A DNA stretch of 64,000 nt from Hortaea werneckii (taxonomy: Eukaryota > Ascomycota > Dothideomycetes > Mycosphaerellales > Teratosphaeriaceae). Numbering within the stretch: position 1 is the stretch's first letter; each line of letters starts with the position of its first letter. Both the position numbers and the translations under genes were made by a program. Shown here in pieces: positions 52,710-63,571 of the stretch. The stretch spans positions 434,001 through 498,000 of the forward strand of contig JBAOKB010000054.1 of NCBI GenBank assembly GCA_037044905.1. Direction: 5' to 3'. The notes beneath the pieces were generated by a model. It searched no databases and was not told where the DNA came from. It worked only from the letters and a program-made list of their open reading frames with translations.

Positions 52710-54231
52710 TCACAACTTCGACTTAGGCTGTTCGAATACCTTCTTCCAAGCGCTCAAGGTTGCATGCTCCTGCTGAGAGTTCAGTCTTTCTTTGCTGGCT
52801 CGGTAAAGTCGGGGCAGGTCGACTTCTTCAACGTCTTTGCCTTCTGCAACCATTGTGGCGATGGCTTTGGCTGAAAGGAAGACCTGCGGCATACCATGCC
52901 CGCTAAACCCAGCGCAGATGAATTGCCCAGGCTTGTCGGGAATGGCCCCGACGTGAGGGAATCCATCAGAGCTGTATCCCATGACTGCGGCCATTGTCAG
53001 CAAAGGCAATAGTAAATATGGCATCACGACTTACTCCCTGTCCAGATGCTGTCCGTAAACGCCTCACTGTCCTCCCACCCCTGGAAATGCCGCTGCATAT
53101 AGCCATCGAAATAGCCTTTTGCATTCTCCATCAACTTGGAATCATCCGAATTGCCAAACCATTCATCAAGATCATTGTAGTAATCTCTTCTGGCGCCACC
53201 GACTACGATTGAGCCATCCTGTCGAGGTATGAGGTAGTCATACTCATAATCATTGAAGCGTAGAATGTAGCTGTTGTTAATGAATGGCCCGTCGACCTTG
53301 GGACTGATAATCCGACTGCAGATTCCACGGACGGGAACGATGTGGTTTGCGAATTCTGGCAACAGAGCCGAGGAGTAGGCATTGGTGGCAAACACGACCT
53401 TCTTAGCTTCGATCGAGCCCCTCCCAGTGTTTACTTTCCAGCAGCCTTCGCTCCGGAAGAGCGATCAATCGATGTTACCGGTGTATGCGTCTGCAAGTTG
53501 ACACCTCGACTGATCGCTTTGCCCAAGAGATGCAAGATCAATTTGTAGGGCCAGACCGTTCCGGCCGTGTAGGTAAAAGTCCCCCTCGCACCTTTGATAC
53601 CAGAAGCTGCTTCGGCTTTCTCTGGGCTGCTGGAGAATACATCGTCAACAGTCGAGATATCAGCCTGACGAAGACGCTCGATCTTTGCTTCTATCTCGTC
53701 AGCGCCCTGCTGATAGAGGCAAACATCAGTAGCCCTGGTCCGAACATAGTCACAGTCGATACCTTCGCGCCTGATGAGGCGAGGTACTTCGTCGAGATGT
53801 CGGGCTTCGAAAGAAGCTACTTCTTCTGCTGCTTCCTTTCCATGACTTGTTAATGCTGCAGCTGCCCGAGTGTACGGGTCCGGTTTCAAATGGCCGCCTA
53901 GAAGCGTCAGCAGATCTCTTCGGTTGTTGATGTATGATCGAGGCCTACCATTTCGACCTGTTGCACCAGAGCAAGCCTCTCTAGCTTCCAATATCACGAT
54001 CGTTGGCTTTTGACTACTCTCTCCAATTTGTTCCAGTACATGATGGGCTATGCTTGCACCTGCGTAACCAGCACCGATAATTACAATGTCAGCCTCAGCA
54101 GGCAGTTGCTCAGTGCTGCGATGATTATCCAACTCGTGCGGTGAGCTGCGCCAGAAAGGTTTGGTCGAATTCGCCACGGGGAGCGATGAAGTTGGCATAT
54201 TGAGTCTCATGGCTTTGGATGTTGTTACCAC
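52710..54231 (-). pseudogene. FAD-dependent amino-acid/amine oxidase (DAO type) with one frameshift
   Basis: Exons 53949-54231, 53035-53897 and 52710-52984. The N-terminal FAD motif is clear (ADIVIIGAGYAGASIAHHVL, then EAREACSGATGRNGGHLKPD across intron 1). The middle (GTFTYTAGTVWPYKLILHLL) and the C-terminal substrate/FAD end (GYSSDGFPHVGAIPDKPGQF, GFSGHGMPQVFLSAKAIA) fit glycine/D-amino-acid oxidase-type enzymes of about 500 residues. Around 53440-53470 the frame must change by one base between SIDRSS and WKVNTGRGSIEAKKVV; no intron fits there. Exon lengths confirm a one-base phase error. Everything else is intact, so this is a fresh lesion or a sequencing error. The native enzyme would oxidise a small amine or amino acid in the cytosol or peroxisome. 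Confidence 0.75.
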
Positions 54232-54653
54232 AGAGAACTATTCTGCCTGAGTGCATGTATACCTATCAGTCCACGCATTGACCACTAAAGTGATACGCTC
54301 TACTGACGCCTAAGGTGGAGCAGTAGACTCCTATCGCGTCCAACTCCGGCCAAGCTAATGCGAGTTGCGCGGGGTTGCCCGAAACAAGATCACGAAGCAC
54401 CGGGCCGGTCTGTCTGCGGCAAAGAGGCTTGACACAACCTCCATTGATGCCATTGACTTGTTCATCTCATGTTGGTGACTTCCATTTTATGTCGCGAGGG
54501 TCCAATTATTACGATCTTTATAGACCACATGTAACCTATTCCTCGACCCAGAATGCAACAGGTCGGAGCAACACAATCATACCAATGTCTCACTTTTTCA
54601 ATCCATTTCAAGAGTAATCACAAATGAATCTGTCAAATCGATCACAAATTTAG
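54232..54653. other. Spacer between the HAD gene and the FAD oxidase
   Basis: 422 bp between two minus-strand genes, with nothing recognisable. Confidence 0.5.
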
Positions 54654-55435
54654 CTACGAAATGCTAGCTATGACTTTCTCAGCCATCTCGGGCAAATTAT
54701 CCGACAGAACATCCATATCACCAAAAAGATCCGTCAAAGCCTCATTCTCCCACACTGAACAGTAAGCCCCGCGGAACCTAAATACATCGATTAGCCTATA
54801 AGTTCCAAAGATTGTGTTGGATGCGTATACGTACCCAGTCCTTCGAGCGGCCGATACATCCCACATGTGAGCCGCGGCAAACCAAGGAAGACTCCCGTCG
54901 CTGCTAAGTTGCTTGAGAAGCGGTCGATATGCCTCTGGGTCCGGCTTTCCAATCTTGCTCGAATCGCAAGACTTCAGGTGTGCTGCCGGCATATCGATCC
55001 GGCTTGCGTGAAGTAGCCACCAACCCTGCTCAAGTCGCCCATCGTGAAGGCCCAAACTGTGAAACCAGCATCACGGAGCTTCTGCACACATTCCTTCGCA
55101 CCAGGTCGCATCTCCATCTTCTTATAGCCCTCTTCCATAATAGCGACCAAGTCTTCACCGGTGGCAAACTGTCGGGGTTCCTGGATCCCCGCTTTCCAGA
55201 GCATACGCCAGAAGATCGATTCGAAGACCTGGGCGTACGGGACGTAGGCGCCGCTCATGCTCAGATACGTGTACTCTCGCTCCGCGACTTCGATCCACAT
55301 GTAGCCAAACATCGAAGTGGGACCGATGCCTTGGGCTCTCAACTGCGGGCCTAGCCGGGCCTCGAGCACTTCGTAGAGCTTCTCATACCCGACTAGAGTG
55401 CCTACTACGTCGAAGACGATGTTTTTGTTGCCCAT
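54654..55435 (-). pseudogene. HAD-superfamily hydrolase (haloacid-dehalogenase-like) with one frameshift
   Basis: Exons 54835-55435 and 54654-54777. It begins MGNKNIVFDVVGTLVGYEKL, where the first Asp of the HAD DxVGT-type motif is the nucleophile. TVWAFTMGD carries motif II, KIGKPDPEAYRPL motif III, and AAHMWDVSAARRTG motif IV, which runs into GFRGAYC after the 57-nt intron. A single missing base near 55005 separates FTQAG from IDMPAAHLKSCDSSKIG, and the exon length is one base short. The product resembles 2-haloacid dehalogenase-type hydrolases of about 260 residues, often acting on small acids or phosphate esters. The lesion sits in a short A run, so a sequencing error is possible. Confidence 0.75.
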
Positions 55436-55845
55436 GTTTCCCAATCGTGAATGATGTGTCGATTATTGGAGTATAGAATGTGGTGGAATGAAGTGCAACT
55501 TGCAATAGCGATGCGTACCTTGTCTGCAGAAGCCAGATACTTCGAAAGCGCGGCCAGGCATCACCTTGATAGGCCAAGGTCTAAGGCTGTGGCGACCGGC
55601 CCGAAGTCCAGCACCGGCCCGGCTGGTAAGATCGACAATACGGGTCCTCTGTATGTTTGAAATGCACACAACTGATAGCGAGGTCGACCCCGCCGCTAAT
55701 GCCGGATGATAATGCCTGCAAACAAGGCCCAAGAACGTAATCATATGATGTCGCCTACGGAGGTCCTGATAAAGCGGCAGCTTTCCCTCATGGCATGGCC
55801 GGAAGAACTTCTACAAGTCGCTCTTAGGCTCCAGAGTGTGTTGCG
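55436..55845. promoter_or_regulatory. Divergent upstream region, HAD and amino acid permease
   Basis: 410 bp between divergent start codons. The shared position suggests that both genes may respond to the same signal. Confidence 0.45.
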
Positions 55846-57781
55846 ATGTCTTGCGCCGCCTACGAGCTGGATTCGGTCGTGAAAGATGACAAGGGTGCCG
55901 ATATCGAGAGGCAACCTTCGGGGCCCAAAGATGGGACCGTGACGGAGGTGATTGGGTCCGGAGTCGACAACGCCGGGTACCATCGCCGTCTGAGCAAGCG
56001 GCAGATCATGATGATGACATTTGGAGCTGGTATTGGTACCGGATTATGGGTTGGAACAGGTAATGCTTTGAAGTATGCAGGCCCAGCTGGAACGGCTGTT
56101 GCGTATACGATCGTGGCTTATGTCGTTTGGTTGCAATACACTGCGATTGGCGAGGTGCGTGAGACAGCCGATACAAGATTGACCGTGGACTGATCAATTG
56201 TAGATGACAGCTTATCGCCCGGTACATGGCGGCTTCATCAGGCAGGAAGCCGAGTATGTCGATCGAGCTTTTGGTTTCGCCACTGGCATCAACTTTTGGT
56301 TCGAGGTGAGTCCAGAGAAGCCTACCGCAACTCGAGCTAATAAGTCGCAGTGGGTGATGATCATCCCAGCAGAAATCACTGCCGCGGTCAGTGTCTTGCA
56401 ATTTTGGCCAGCAACTCAGGCTGTTCCGCTAGCAGCATACATCACCATGTTCCTGGCCGTCATGGTGATCGGCAATGTCTTCAACGTGCGCATCTACGGC
56501 CACATCGAATACGTAATGTCCTTTGTCAAAATCATTGCCGTCATTGCAATGATCTTCTTCCTCTTCATCATGGCTTCCGGAGGCGTAGCAGCCACTGGTG
56601 GCCCGTTGGTCTTTCATTACTGGAAGCATCCGTAAGTCTTTATTGCTCTTCACAAAAGCTGCAAGCAAGCTAAGTCGTTCCCAGTGGTGCCTTCAACAAT
56701 GGCATGAAGGGAGTGGCAAAGGCTTTCACCCAAGCCGGCTTCTCATTCGGCGGAGGCGAACACATCGCCGTAATCGCAGGCGAGGCCAAAGAGCCACGAA
56801 AAACAGTCAAGAGCACAATCTATCCCATCTTCTGGAGGATGTTCTCGTTCTTCGTCCTCAACATCTGGCTCGTCGGCATGTGCGTGCCATACGACGACGA
56901 AGATCTCGTCAGCGCTTCTGGTACCCTTGGCTCTCCATTCGTCATTGCTGCCCTCCGAGCAAAGGAATCTTGGCTGGCGCATACTCTGAACGGATTCATC
57001 TTCCTATCGGTGATCAGCTGCGGTATTACGAGCTTCTACGTCGCTAGTCGGAGTCTCACAGCTCTTGCTGATTTGAAGCTTGTCCATCCTCTTTTCGGTG
57101 CGAAAGACAAAGCCGGACGGCCCTGGATATCTCTCCTTATCTGCGGAGCTCTTGGAGGCGGCCTGTGTTACTTGAACTGCAACAAGACTGCCATTCAAGT
57201 CTACAATTGGTTCTCAAGCCTGGTACGACGCCTTTCCTTGATGCAAAACAATTTTCAATCACGCTGACAAACTTGACTAGGTTGGCATCGCTGGCTTCAT
57301 CAACTGGGGAGCGATCTTCATCACGCAGATTCGATTCCGCGCTGCTCTCAAAGCCCAAGGTATAAGTCCGGACACATTGCCTTTCAAAGCGCCGCTGGCG
57401 CCGTGGGCGCACTGGTTCGGACTTGTCATCATCATCTTCATTTTGGCTTGTGAATTCTACATCTCCGTCAGCCCGATAGGTGAGCCCGGCACGGCTGTCA
57501 CTTTCTTCGCCAATTATCTCGGCATGCCGCTGTTCCTTTTCGACTTCGTTGCATACAAGGTACGTCTCATCGTTCAGTGTCCCTACGAGCCCGATACTGA
57601 TCAGGTGTCTTAGCTCTGGTTCCGCACAAAGCTCGTGAAGCCTTCGGAAGTGGACTTCTCCGAGGCGAAAATGTTTGACGAAGAAGACCGTCTGGCTCGA
57701 GAGATGATGGACGATGAGGCCTTGCAGAAGGAAAACAGTCTCGGATTGTGGCAGAAGACAAAGAACTTGGTTTTCGGCTAG
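55846..57781 (+). CDS. Amino acid permease (APC superfamily, YAT type)
   Basis: Six exons, 55846-56154, 56204-56305, 56351-56631, 56685-57222, 57281-57559 and 57614-57781, give 558 residues with all junctions in frame. The fungal YAT-family signature is present: RRLSKRQIMMMTFGAGIGTG before TM1, GEMTAYRPVHGGFIRQEAEY across intron 1, AGFSFGGGEHIAVIAGEAKE in the central region, NWGAIFITQIRFRAALKAQG, and the terminal FRTKLVKPSEVDFSEAKMFD. About twelve membrane helices are expected. It should import amino acids at the plasma membrane by proton symport. It sits beside an FAD amino-acid oxidase and a HAD hydrolase, so it may supply their substrate, which is inference. Confidence 0.92.
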
Positions 57782-57822
57782 ACGTGCGTCTCTAAGAGGG
57801 CCAGGTCAGATGATTCACAGTG

Positions 57823-59889
57823 TCAAGTAGTCGGATTGTGCGGCATTGCAGGGCCAGCCCACATCTCGCTTAGAGGACTATCGAAGAGACTCCAGTCAAA
57901 AGACTCCAGCACTTCCATCATACCCGAATCTTCGGATGGCGGGACAGGCTCAATACTTGTAACCGTCTTCTCCTGCTGCCGCTTCTCAGTCGCCCACTGG
58001 AGGAAGCTAGCGTAAGGACTCTGTGCCAATGACGCAGCATCTTGACCAACATCGACTGCAGTATTAGACCTTTTGATGGCTTCGTCAATGGCGACAATGA
58101 CTGACGTCTCGGACTTTGCAGACATGTTGGTCCATGTCATATTGCGCATGAGTTGAATACCAACAGCGACCTTCTCCCGCTCTGCAGCGGTTTCTTGGTT
58201 GAGTCGGTGCGCAAGAAGGAGCAAGATAGCCGCTCGACATGAGCTGAACTCAACGTAGCTAGCCCTAGCCAAACCTATAGTGGAATCGGCTTGGCGGCAA
58301 ATGTCTATTATCTGATGCGCTGAATCTATCGCATGTTGTAACAAGCGAGTCGTGGAATCTGCTGTGCGGTGGTTATCCGCACATTGCGGAGAAGTCGTCC
58401 GCGTCGAAAAGACGAAAGGTCGGCCTATGAATACGACGTTTAAATGGTATGACAGCTGTAGGTGGAGGATCGACCGATCTAGTTCTCCCGAATAGTCACT
58501 GCTCGACGGATGAGTTGACCACCACAGTCGTAAATCGTCGTAGGTTTGCCAGAGACGAGCAAAGTATGAGTGACGAAGCGATTTCGGACAACGTCGGAGG
58601 GCATGTACGCTGTGGGAAGCTTCTCCGAGCCATTCGGTGAGCCTGCTCATCGTATTTTCATGCTGCAAATGATGGTGTATACCCGTGGATCCGTCTTGCT
58701 GCGGTTGGTCTGGAATCGGCACATCAGTGTCGGACACTGCGATGCAAGCGGGCCGGCCATGGAGTATCGAGATGCGCTTCTGCAAACGGTAGGCCGTCCA
58801 CCAAAGCCGTCTTTGATCCAGATCCGATTTCGAGTCGAGACGACCGGTCGAGTCCATGCGATGCATTCCATTTTGGATAGCCATGCGCACGGCCAGAGAG
58901 CTATAGGTATAGCCGAGACCCTGAGTGTCCAGTGGCAAGGCAAAATTAGCTAACAATAGAAACGCTCGAACGCTTTCGTACGAGGCCGCAGCAATTATCT
59001 CAGGCGTCAGCCGCGAGGCAGCCTGATATAAACCCACACTGACGACTTCATCAGCTGCTTCCTCACCCGGATCGAGTTGGGTTCCAGTGGGCTCGTCTGT
59101 GTCATTCGCAAGCAGGTGGGCGAACGATGAGCCGATGGCCAGGATTGTGAGCAACGAGCAAACGCAAGGCGCATCGCTTACAGTGAGGACGTAGGCGGGA
59201 TGGTATATCTTGTCTAGCCATGTCGACGTCCAATCCGAGGTGACCAAATACACATTTGTCTGTGCATTAGCGAAATAGGAATGCACGAGAAATTCAGCGA
59301 TAGTGCGAGGAGGAAGGTCCGGGAGTTGCAGACGCTTCGGATGCAACTGCGTAGCCCGCCAATACTCTAGATGCCTTAAACTGTCCGCCTGAGAGGGTGG
59401 CAATCGTTCACGGAGCTGCTCACGTACGCGTTCGGAGAAGTTCCAGTGGGAGAACTCTCCCGAGTAGTGAGCGGTATCTTGGGCGACGGGTTTGACGGTA
59501 TAATGCTCCTGTTGGAGATTCGTGTCTTCTACGCCCGGCCGTGGCGTTTCATACGTAGTGGCGGATGCCGTCTGAAGGTTATGAGAGACCATCCTCAGAC
59601 GCTCGAGATCCAGCGGCACATCACCCAGAAAATGCCTTGCAATTCCTTCCAGGTGTCTTATGCGTTCGCTGTCGTCGGCAGAAGGTTGTTGTTGAGGCTT
59701 CTTGCCACTAGCTTCACACTTGCGGCCATGTTTCTGGCATCTCTGACATGGCAGTGTACCATCGCATTTCTCCTTGAGGCGACGACAGGCCGTGCAGGCA
59801 ACCGTCGCACGCTTTCGGTCCTCATCGGCCACCTTTCTTCGCTTTCGGCGGTGGTGGCTTACGCTGGCAATACAAGGGTCATCGCTCAT
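57823..59889 (-). CDS. Zn2Cys6 transcription factor
   Basis: An intronless frame of 688 residues. The N-terminus is basic (HHRRKRRKVADEDRKR) and is followed by the Gal4-type cluster CTACRRLKEKCDGTLPCQRCQKHGRKC. The fungal transcription-factor domain covers the middle: AEFLVHSYFANAQTNVYLVT, LTILAIGSSFAHLL, RLWWTAYRLQKRISILHGRP. The C-terminus is acidic and aromatic (MEVLESFDWSLFDSPL), typical of an activation segment. Its 3' end meets that of the amino acid permease only 41 bp away, so it is a candidate regulator of that gene. Confidence 0.9.
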   Translation of the reverse strand: MSDDPCIASVSHHRRKRRKVADEDRKRATVACTACRRLKEKCDGTLPCQRCQKHGRKCEASGKKPQQQPSADDSERIRHLEGIARHFLGDVPLDLERLRMVSHNLQTASATTYETPRPGVEDTNLQQEHYTVKPVAQDTAHYSGEFSHWNFSERVREQLRERLPPSQADSLRHLEYWRATQLHPKRLQLPDLPPRTIAEFLVHSYFANAQTNVYLVTSDWTSTWLDKIYHPAYVLTVSDAPCVCSLLTILAIGSSFAHLLANDTDEPTGTQLDPGEEAADEVVSVGLYQAASRLTPEIIAAASYESVRAFLLLANFALPLDTQGLGYTYSSLAVRMAIQNGMHRMDSTGRLDSKSDLDQRRLWWTAYRLQKRISILHGRPACIAVSDTDVPIPDQPQQDGSTGIHHHLQHENTMSRLTEWLGEASHSVHALRRCPKSLRHSYFARLWQTYDDLRLWWSTHPSSSDYSGELDRSILHLQLSYHLNVVFIGRPFVFSTRTTSPQCADNHRTADSTTRLLQHAIDSAHQIIDICRQADSTIGLARASYVEFSSCRAAILLLLAHRLNQETAAEREKVAVGIQLMRNMTWTNMSAKSETSVIVAIDEAIKRSNTAVDVGQDAASLAQSPYASFLQWATEKRQQEKTVTSIEPVPPSEDSGMMEVLESFDWSLFDSPLSEMWAGPAMPHNPTT

Positions 59890-60562
59890 GGTGAGTAGTC
59901 ATCGGGCGAGTCGAGGTCCCGAGGACTCGACTGCATACAAAGCCGGATGTAGCATGAGACTGCCACAACCGCCCCTTTGGCCTATCTATGTATCTTGGTG
60001 TTGATAAGATGGCCATCGTTGGCCATGATGCATGTACCTACCAGACGTGGATGGATGCGCTAGTGCGTATCGATACGATAACGAAGCCGTGGGACCCGAG
60101 AGCCCAATTGCGGTACGAGAGAAGCAGAAGTGCTCCCATGCCAATCTACCCATTTCCACCTGGTTTCATCCCAAGTCGACGCAAATGCAGCCCGCTCGTT
60201 GAGGTACCATTATTCTATACAGTCAGTAGGTCTTGACGAGAAGAAGCTCTCTGGATATGAGGTGCTTTCCACCGTGACTGACGATGTCATCGGAGTGAGC
60301 TTGATCGGCTCCGCAGCGACTCTACCTCCGTAGCATCTGCATGCCGAATCGGTAATTGGAGCACAACCACTGGTTGCTCAGCAGAAGGCGCCAATCCTCG
60401 ATAGCAGACGGCAAGTATACTCGGATTCTTATTATTCTCATACTGTTAGACTTGACTTGCGTATATTCGCATAGTTCAGGGAAGGATCTCACAGAACCTC
60501 ACGACCACGTTCACTTTCAGGCCTACCTCCAAAGCCCCTCGACGTCGGCCGTGACATCCACA
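59890..60562. other. Divergent upstream region
   Basis: 673 bp between the Zn2Cys6 start and the ALDC-fold gene. No RNA gene or coding frame is supported. Confidence 0.5.
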
Positions 60563-61196
60563 ATGCCCGCCTCAATCCCAAACGACATCTACCAGTATTC
60601 GCTCCGTTCAGCATACGCAGCAGGACTCCGCGAAGGCGGCCCACCCGTAGCTTTCCTCACCAACCATGGCACCCACGGCATCGGCTACTTTGAAAGCTAC
60701 GAAGACGAACCCCAGGAACGGCCTGGCCGACATGATCCAGCTCGACAGCATCGCCTACGAAATAGACAAGGACGGCAATGCCTCCGTAGCGGATAAGCAA
60801 GACCAGATGCCTTTTGTCAAAGTCGTCGTCTTCCAGCCTTCCAAGAGAGTGCAGCTCGAGAACCGCACAGGAACCAAGAAGGTCTTGGAGATTCTACAAA
60901 TGGGCAAGAACACGCCCATGTCTGTCCGGATCAAGGGTGCCTTTAAATACCTTAATACCCAGCAGGAGACTTTCTGGGACGTCAGCGGGGAGATCTTTGG
61001 ATATGCGATCCCTTCCTGGCAGAAAGACGTCAGTGGGGAAGGTTTGCAGAGTTGCTTTATTACCCAGGACAAGAAGAAGGGAGGGCGTGTGATGGACTTT
61101 GAGACGGGAGAGGGTGCGACGCTGGAGTGGGCGAAGTGTGGCCGTTTCCATTTGGGCTTCCCGCAGGATGAGGAATATGAGAAGCTGAGTCTCTGA
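60563..61196 (+). pseudogene. Acetolactate-decarboxylase-fold protein, zinc ligands absent, one frameshift
   Basis: From MPASIPNDIYQYSLRSAYAA to the stop, about 211 codons plus one extra base. The N-part matches the ALDC fold (QYSLRSAYAAGLREGG, NHGTHGIGYFE), then after a +1 in the C4 run at 60710-60713 continues NGLADMIQLDSIAYEIDKDG, TPMSVRIKGAFKYLN and DVSGEIFGYAIPSWQ. In bacterial ALDC the zinc is held by a His-x-His pair and a third His. Here those places read EGLQSCFITQD and GGRVMDFETGE, with no His, so decarboxylation of acetolactate is unlikely. Either the fold has a new role, or the gene is decaying. ALDC is mainly bacterial, so old transfer is possible. Confidence 0.7.
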
Positions 61197-61719
61197 GTGT
61201 CATGCACCGGAACTGCCAGTCTTACTTACGCTCCGATACCGCATGAGCTTCTTGCCGATTGGCAATGATACGGATCAGACACGACGATAAATGAATCACT
61301 AGACAGCCAAACGAAGATCGGGAATTGCGGCGCCTTGCTTCCACCTTTCATCCCAAGAGCTGCGAATCCGGCTCCTCAAATCCCTACTGCTCATCAATGC
61401 TATAGTCAACCTGGAGCCGGTCCCTTCCATGGCTAATCGCTCGCTCCTGAAGCCCAACCCTTAATAGCCTTTCGACTTTGCCAAAATTGGATTGATCAAC
61501 AAAGAGGGCGCAGCTATTCCCAGTGTCTCAGATTTGCTCCAAACGGTAGCGACAGGCTTGTTGGATGTGCTCCTGAGAAGCCACTCTTTCACACCTTGCG
61601 CACTTCAAGTTCATTCACAGTAATCCGCGATGATCACCATTACTAAACATCCCTCTACATGCTCCTGCGGCTCTAGTCCTAGCCATAGCCACAGCTTCTC
61701 AGCCTGCCGATCTCGGCAT
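61197..61719. other. Spacer between convergent ALDC-fold and GMC genes
   Basis: No gene is seen in these 523 bp. Confidence 0.5.
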
Positions 61720-63571
61720 CTACCACGACCACTCCGCCGTAATCATCTCCGCAGCCATTTCCGCAATCCCATACACTGCCGTCTGGATATGACCGGAGAT
61801 CAAAGTCGGCATAATGCTAGCATCCGCCACCCGCAGTCCCTCCACTCCGTATACTTTCAGCTGTGCATCTACGACCCCGTTGTCCTCTCGTGGCAACATG
61901 GCACAGGTACCAAGCGGGTGCCAGATCGAAAGCGCATTCGCTTTCACGAAGTCAACCCATTGCTCGTCGGTCGTGATGTTTAGACCAGGCTCGTACTCGT
62001 CGACCCAAATATCCGCCAGTGGAGCAGTGGTGGCAACTTTACGGATATACTTCGCGCCCTCGACGACAGCGCGGAGATCGTACTCGTTGCTGAGGTAGTT
62101 GGGGTCGAACAGCGGATGAGCCGTCGGGTCGGAGGTGTTGATGTGTGTCGATCCGCGCGAAAAGAGGTGGTTCAGGCTTGCGATCATGGCGAAGAAGGTC
62201 TTGCCGTAGAGCTCCGAGTCTTCGTCTGGGTACCCCTTGTTGCCGAGGTAGCCGTCGGAGAATAGGATCTCTAGCTGAGGCACACGGTTGACATCGTCGA
62301 GCTTGGCTAGCTTGCGTAAGTCAACTGCGTTGGTTGGGTCAATGGCCTGGTTTGCCAGAGCGATCAGCTCGCTATCGTTCCCGAGGGACATGTTCCAAGT
62401 GAGGTAGGCATAGGCGCTGCTGGTGCTGTCATACAGACCAGTAAGGTTGTTTTGCCAGCGTTCTAGCTCCAGGGCGGCGTTTGTGGAGTTGAAACGGTTG
62501 ATGTCAGGCGAAGTGTACTCGTCCTTCAACTGGTACGATGTGACGATACGAACGTGGTCCTGGAGATTCTCGCCGACACCAGGAAGCTCTACCTTCGGTT
62601 CGACACCGGCGGCAGATAGAACAGAGCAGCTGCCAATCCCCGAAAGCTCAAGCAACTGCGGTGACTGGATCGACCCGGCCGAGAGAATGACTTCCTTCTT
62701 CGCATGGAGTTTAGTGCCGTCGATAAGAGTTACACCTTTCACACAGCCCTTGTGGATATCGACTTTAGCGACCATCGAGTTGAAAATCACCTTCAGATTC
62801 GTCCCTGCATTGGCAAGGTACGCTGGGCTGTAGCTGCGAGTGTAATTCGTCCCCAGGATGTTGCTGGTGTGACGTTGCCATCCTAGCATATCACCGTCAA
62901 GAAAGCTGTAAGTCTGCGAAACCCCCAAGTTGTCCATCGTTGGGAAGAAAGCTTCTTGCTCCGGCGGATCCCATCGGTTCAGCAGGAAATGGATAGGTCC
63001 ATCTTCACCCACGCCTCCTTGTGCTTCAATGCCATCTGCGCCGGTCTGGTTGGTCAGTTGCCATGTCTCCGCTTTCATCATGGCGTTGTGCATGGTTGTC
63101 CAGTTCCAGCCATCATTGCCAAGTTGTTGCCATGCGTCGAAGTCGGCTTCAACACCACGGTCGTAAGACAGCAGGTTGAGTGCCGAGCTTCCACCAAGAA
63201 CATGGCCGCGGTTTTGAGGCAATATCCTGTCATTCAGGGCTTCTTGGGGAACAGTCGTCTGGTTTGATTAGCTAGGCTGGACTTGTTTTGACAGCGAGGG
63301 ATCTACTCACAAAGTTCCAATCGTATATGGTACCCAAGGCAGTTCCTTTGCGACCTGGGATGTAAATTGATGGAGAGTCTCGTCCATCAGGCCCAGCTTC
63401 GACCAGCAATATCGAGAAGTGCGGCAGGTTCTGGCTCAACCGTGTTGCAATGGCAACTCCAGCAGTACCGCCTCCAACGACGATGAAATCGTAGCTTGAC
63501 TTTGCAACCGCTCCAGAGAACAATATACTGGTGCTAAATAGCCCGACAACGAGATTGTGAACGATACCCAT
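61720..63571 (-). CDS. Secreted GMC oxidoreductase (aryl-alcohol/glucose-oxidase type)
   Basis: Exons 63311-63571 and 61720-63258 give 599 residues. The 52-nt intron joins IYDWNF to TTVPQEALNDR in frame. A signal peptide is visible (LVVGLFSTSILFSGAVA). FAD binding follows: SYDFIVVGGGTAGVAIATRL, LLVEAGPDG, then the GMC signature GHVLGGSSALNLLSYDRG and EVILSAGSIQSPQLLELSGI. Near the C-terminus, SIWHPLGTCAM holds the catalytic His, and SGHIQTAVYGIAE the second His/Asn region. The enzyme should oxidise a primary alcohol or sugar outside the cell and release hydrogen peroxide. The presence of many N-glycosylation sites agrees with secretion. Exact substrate unknown. Confidence 0.9.

Noticed and set aside
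55436..55444. HAD gene starting three codons upstream
   Set aside because: That codon is TTG; the first ATG is at 55435.
60620..60712. Intron instead of a frameshift in the ALDC-fold gene
   Set aside because: A GT-AG pair exists, but removing it would delete the conserved NHGTHGIGYF block.
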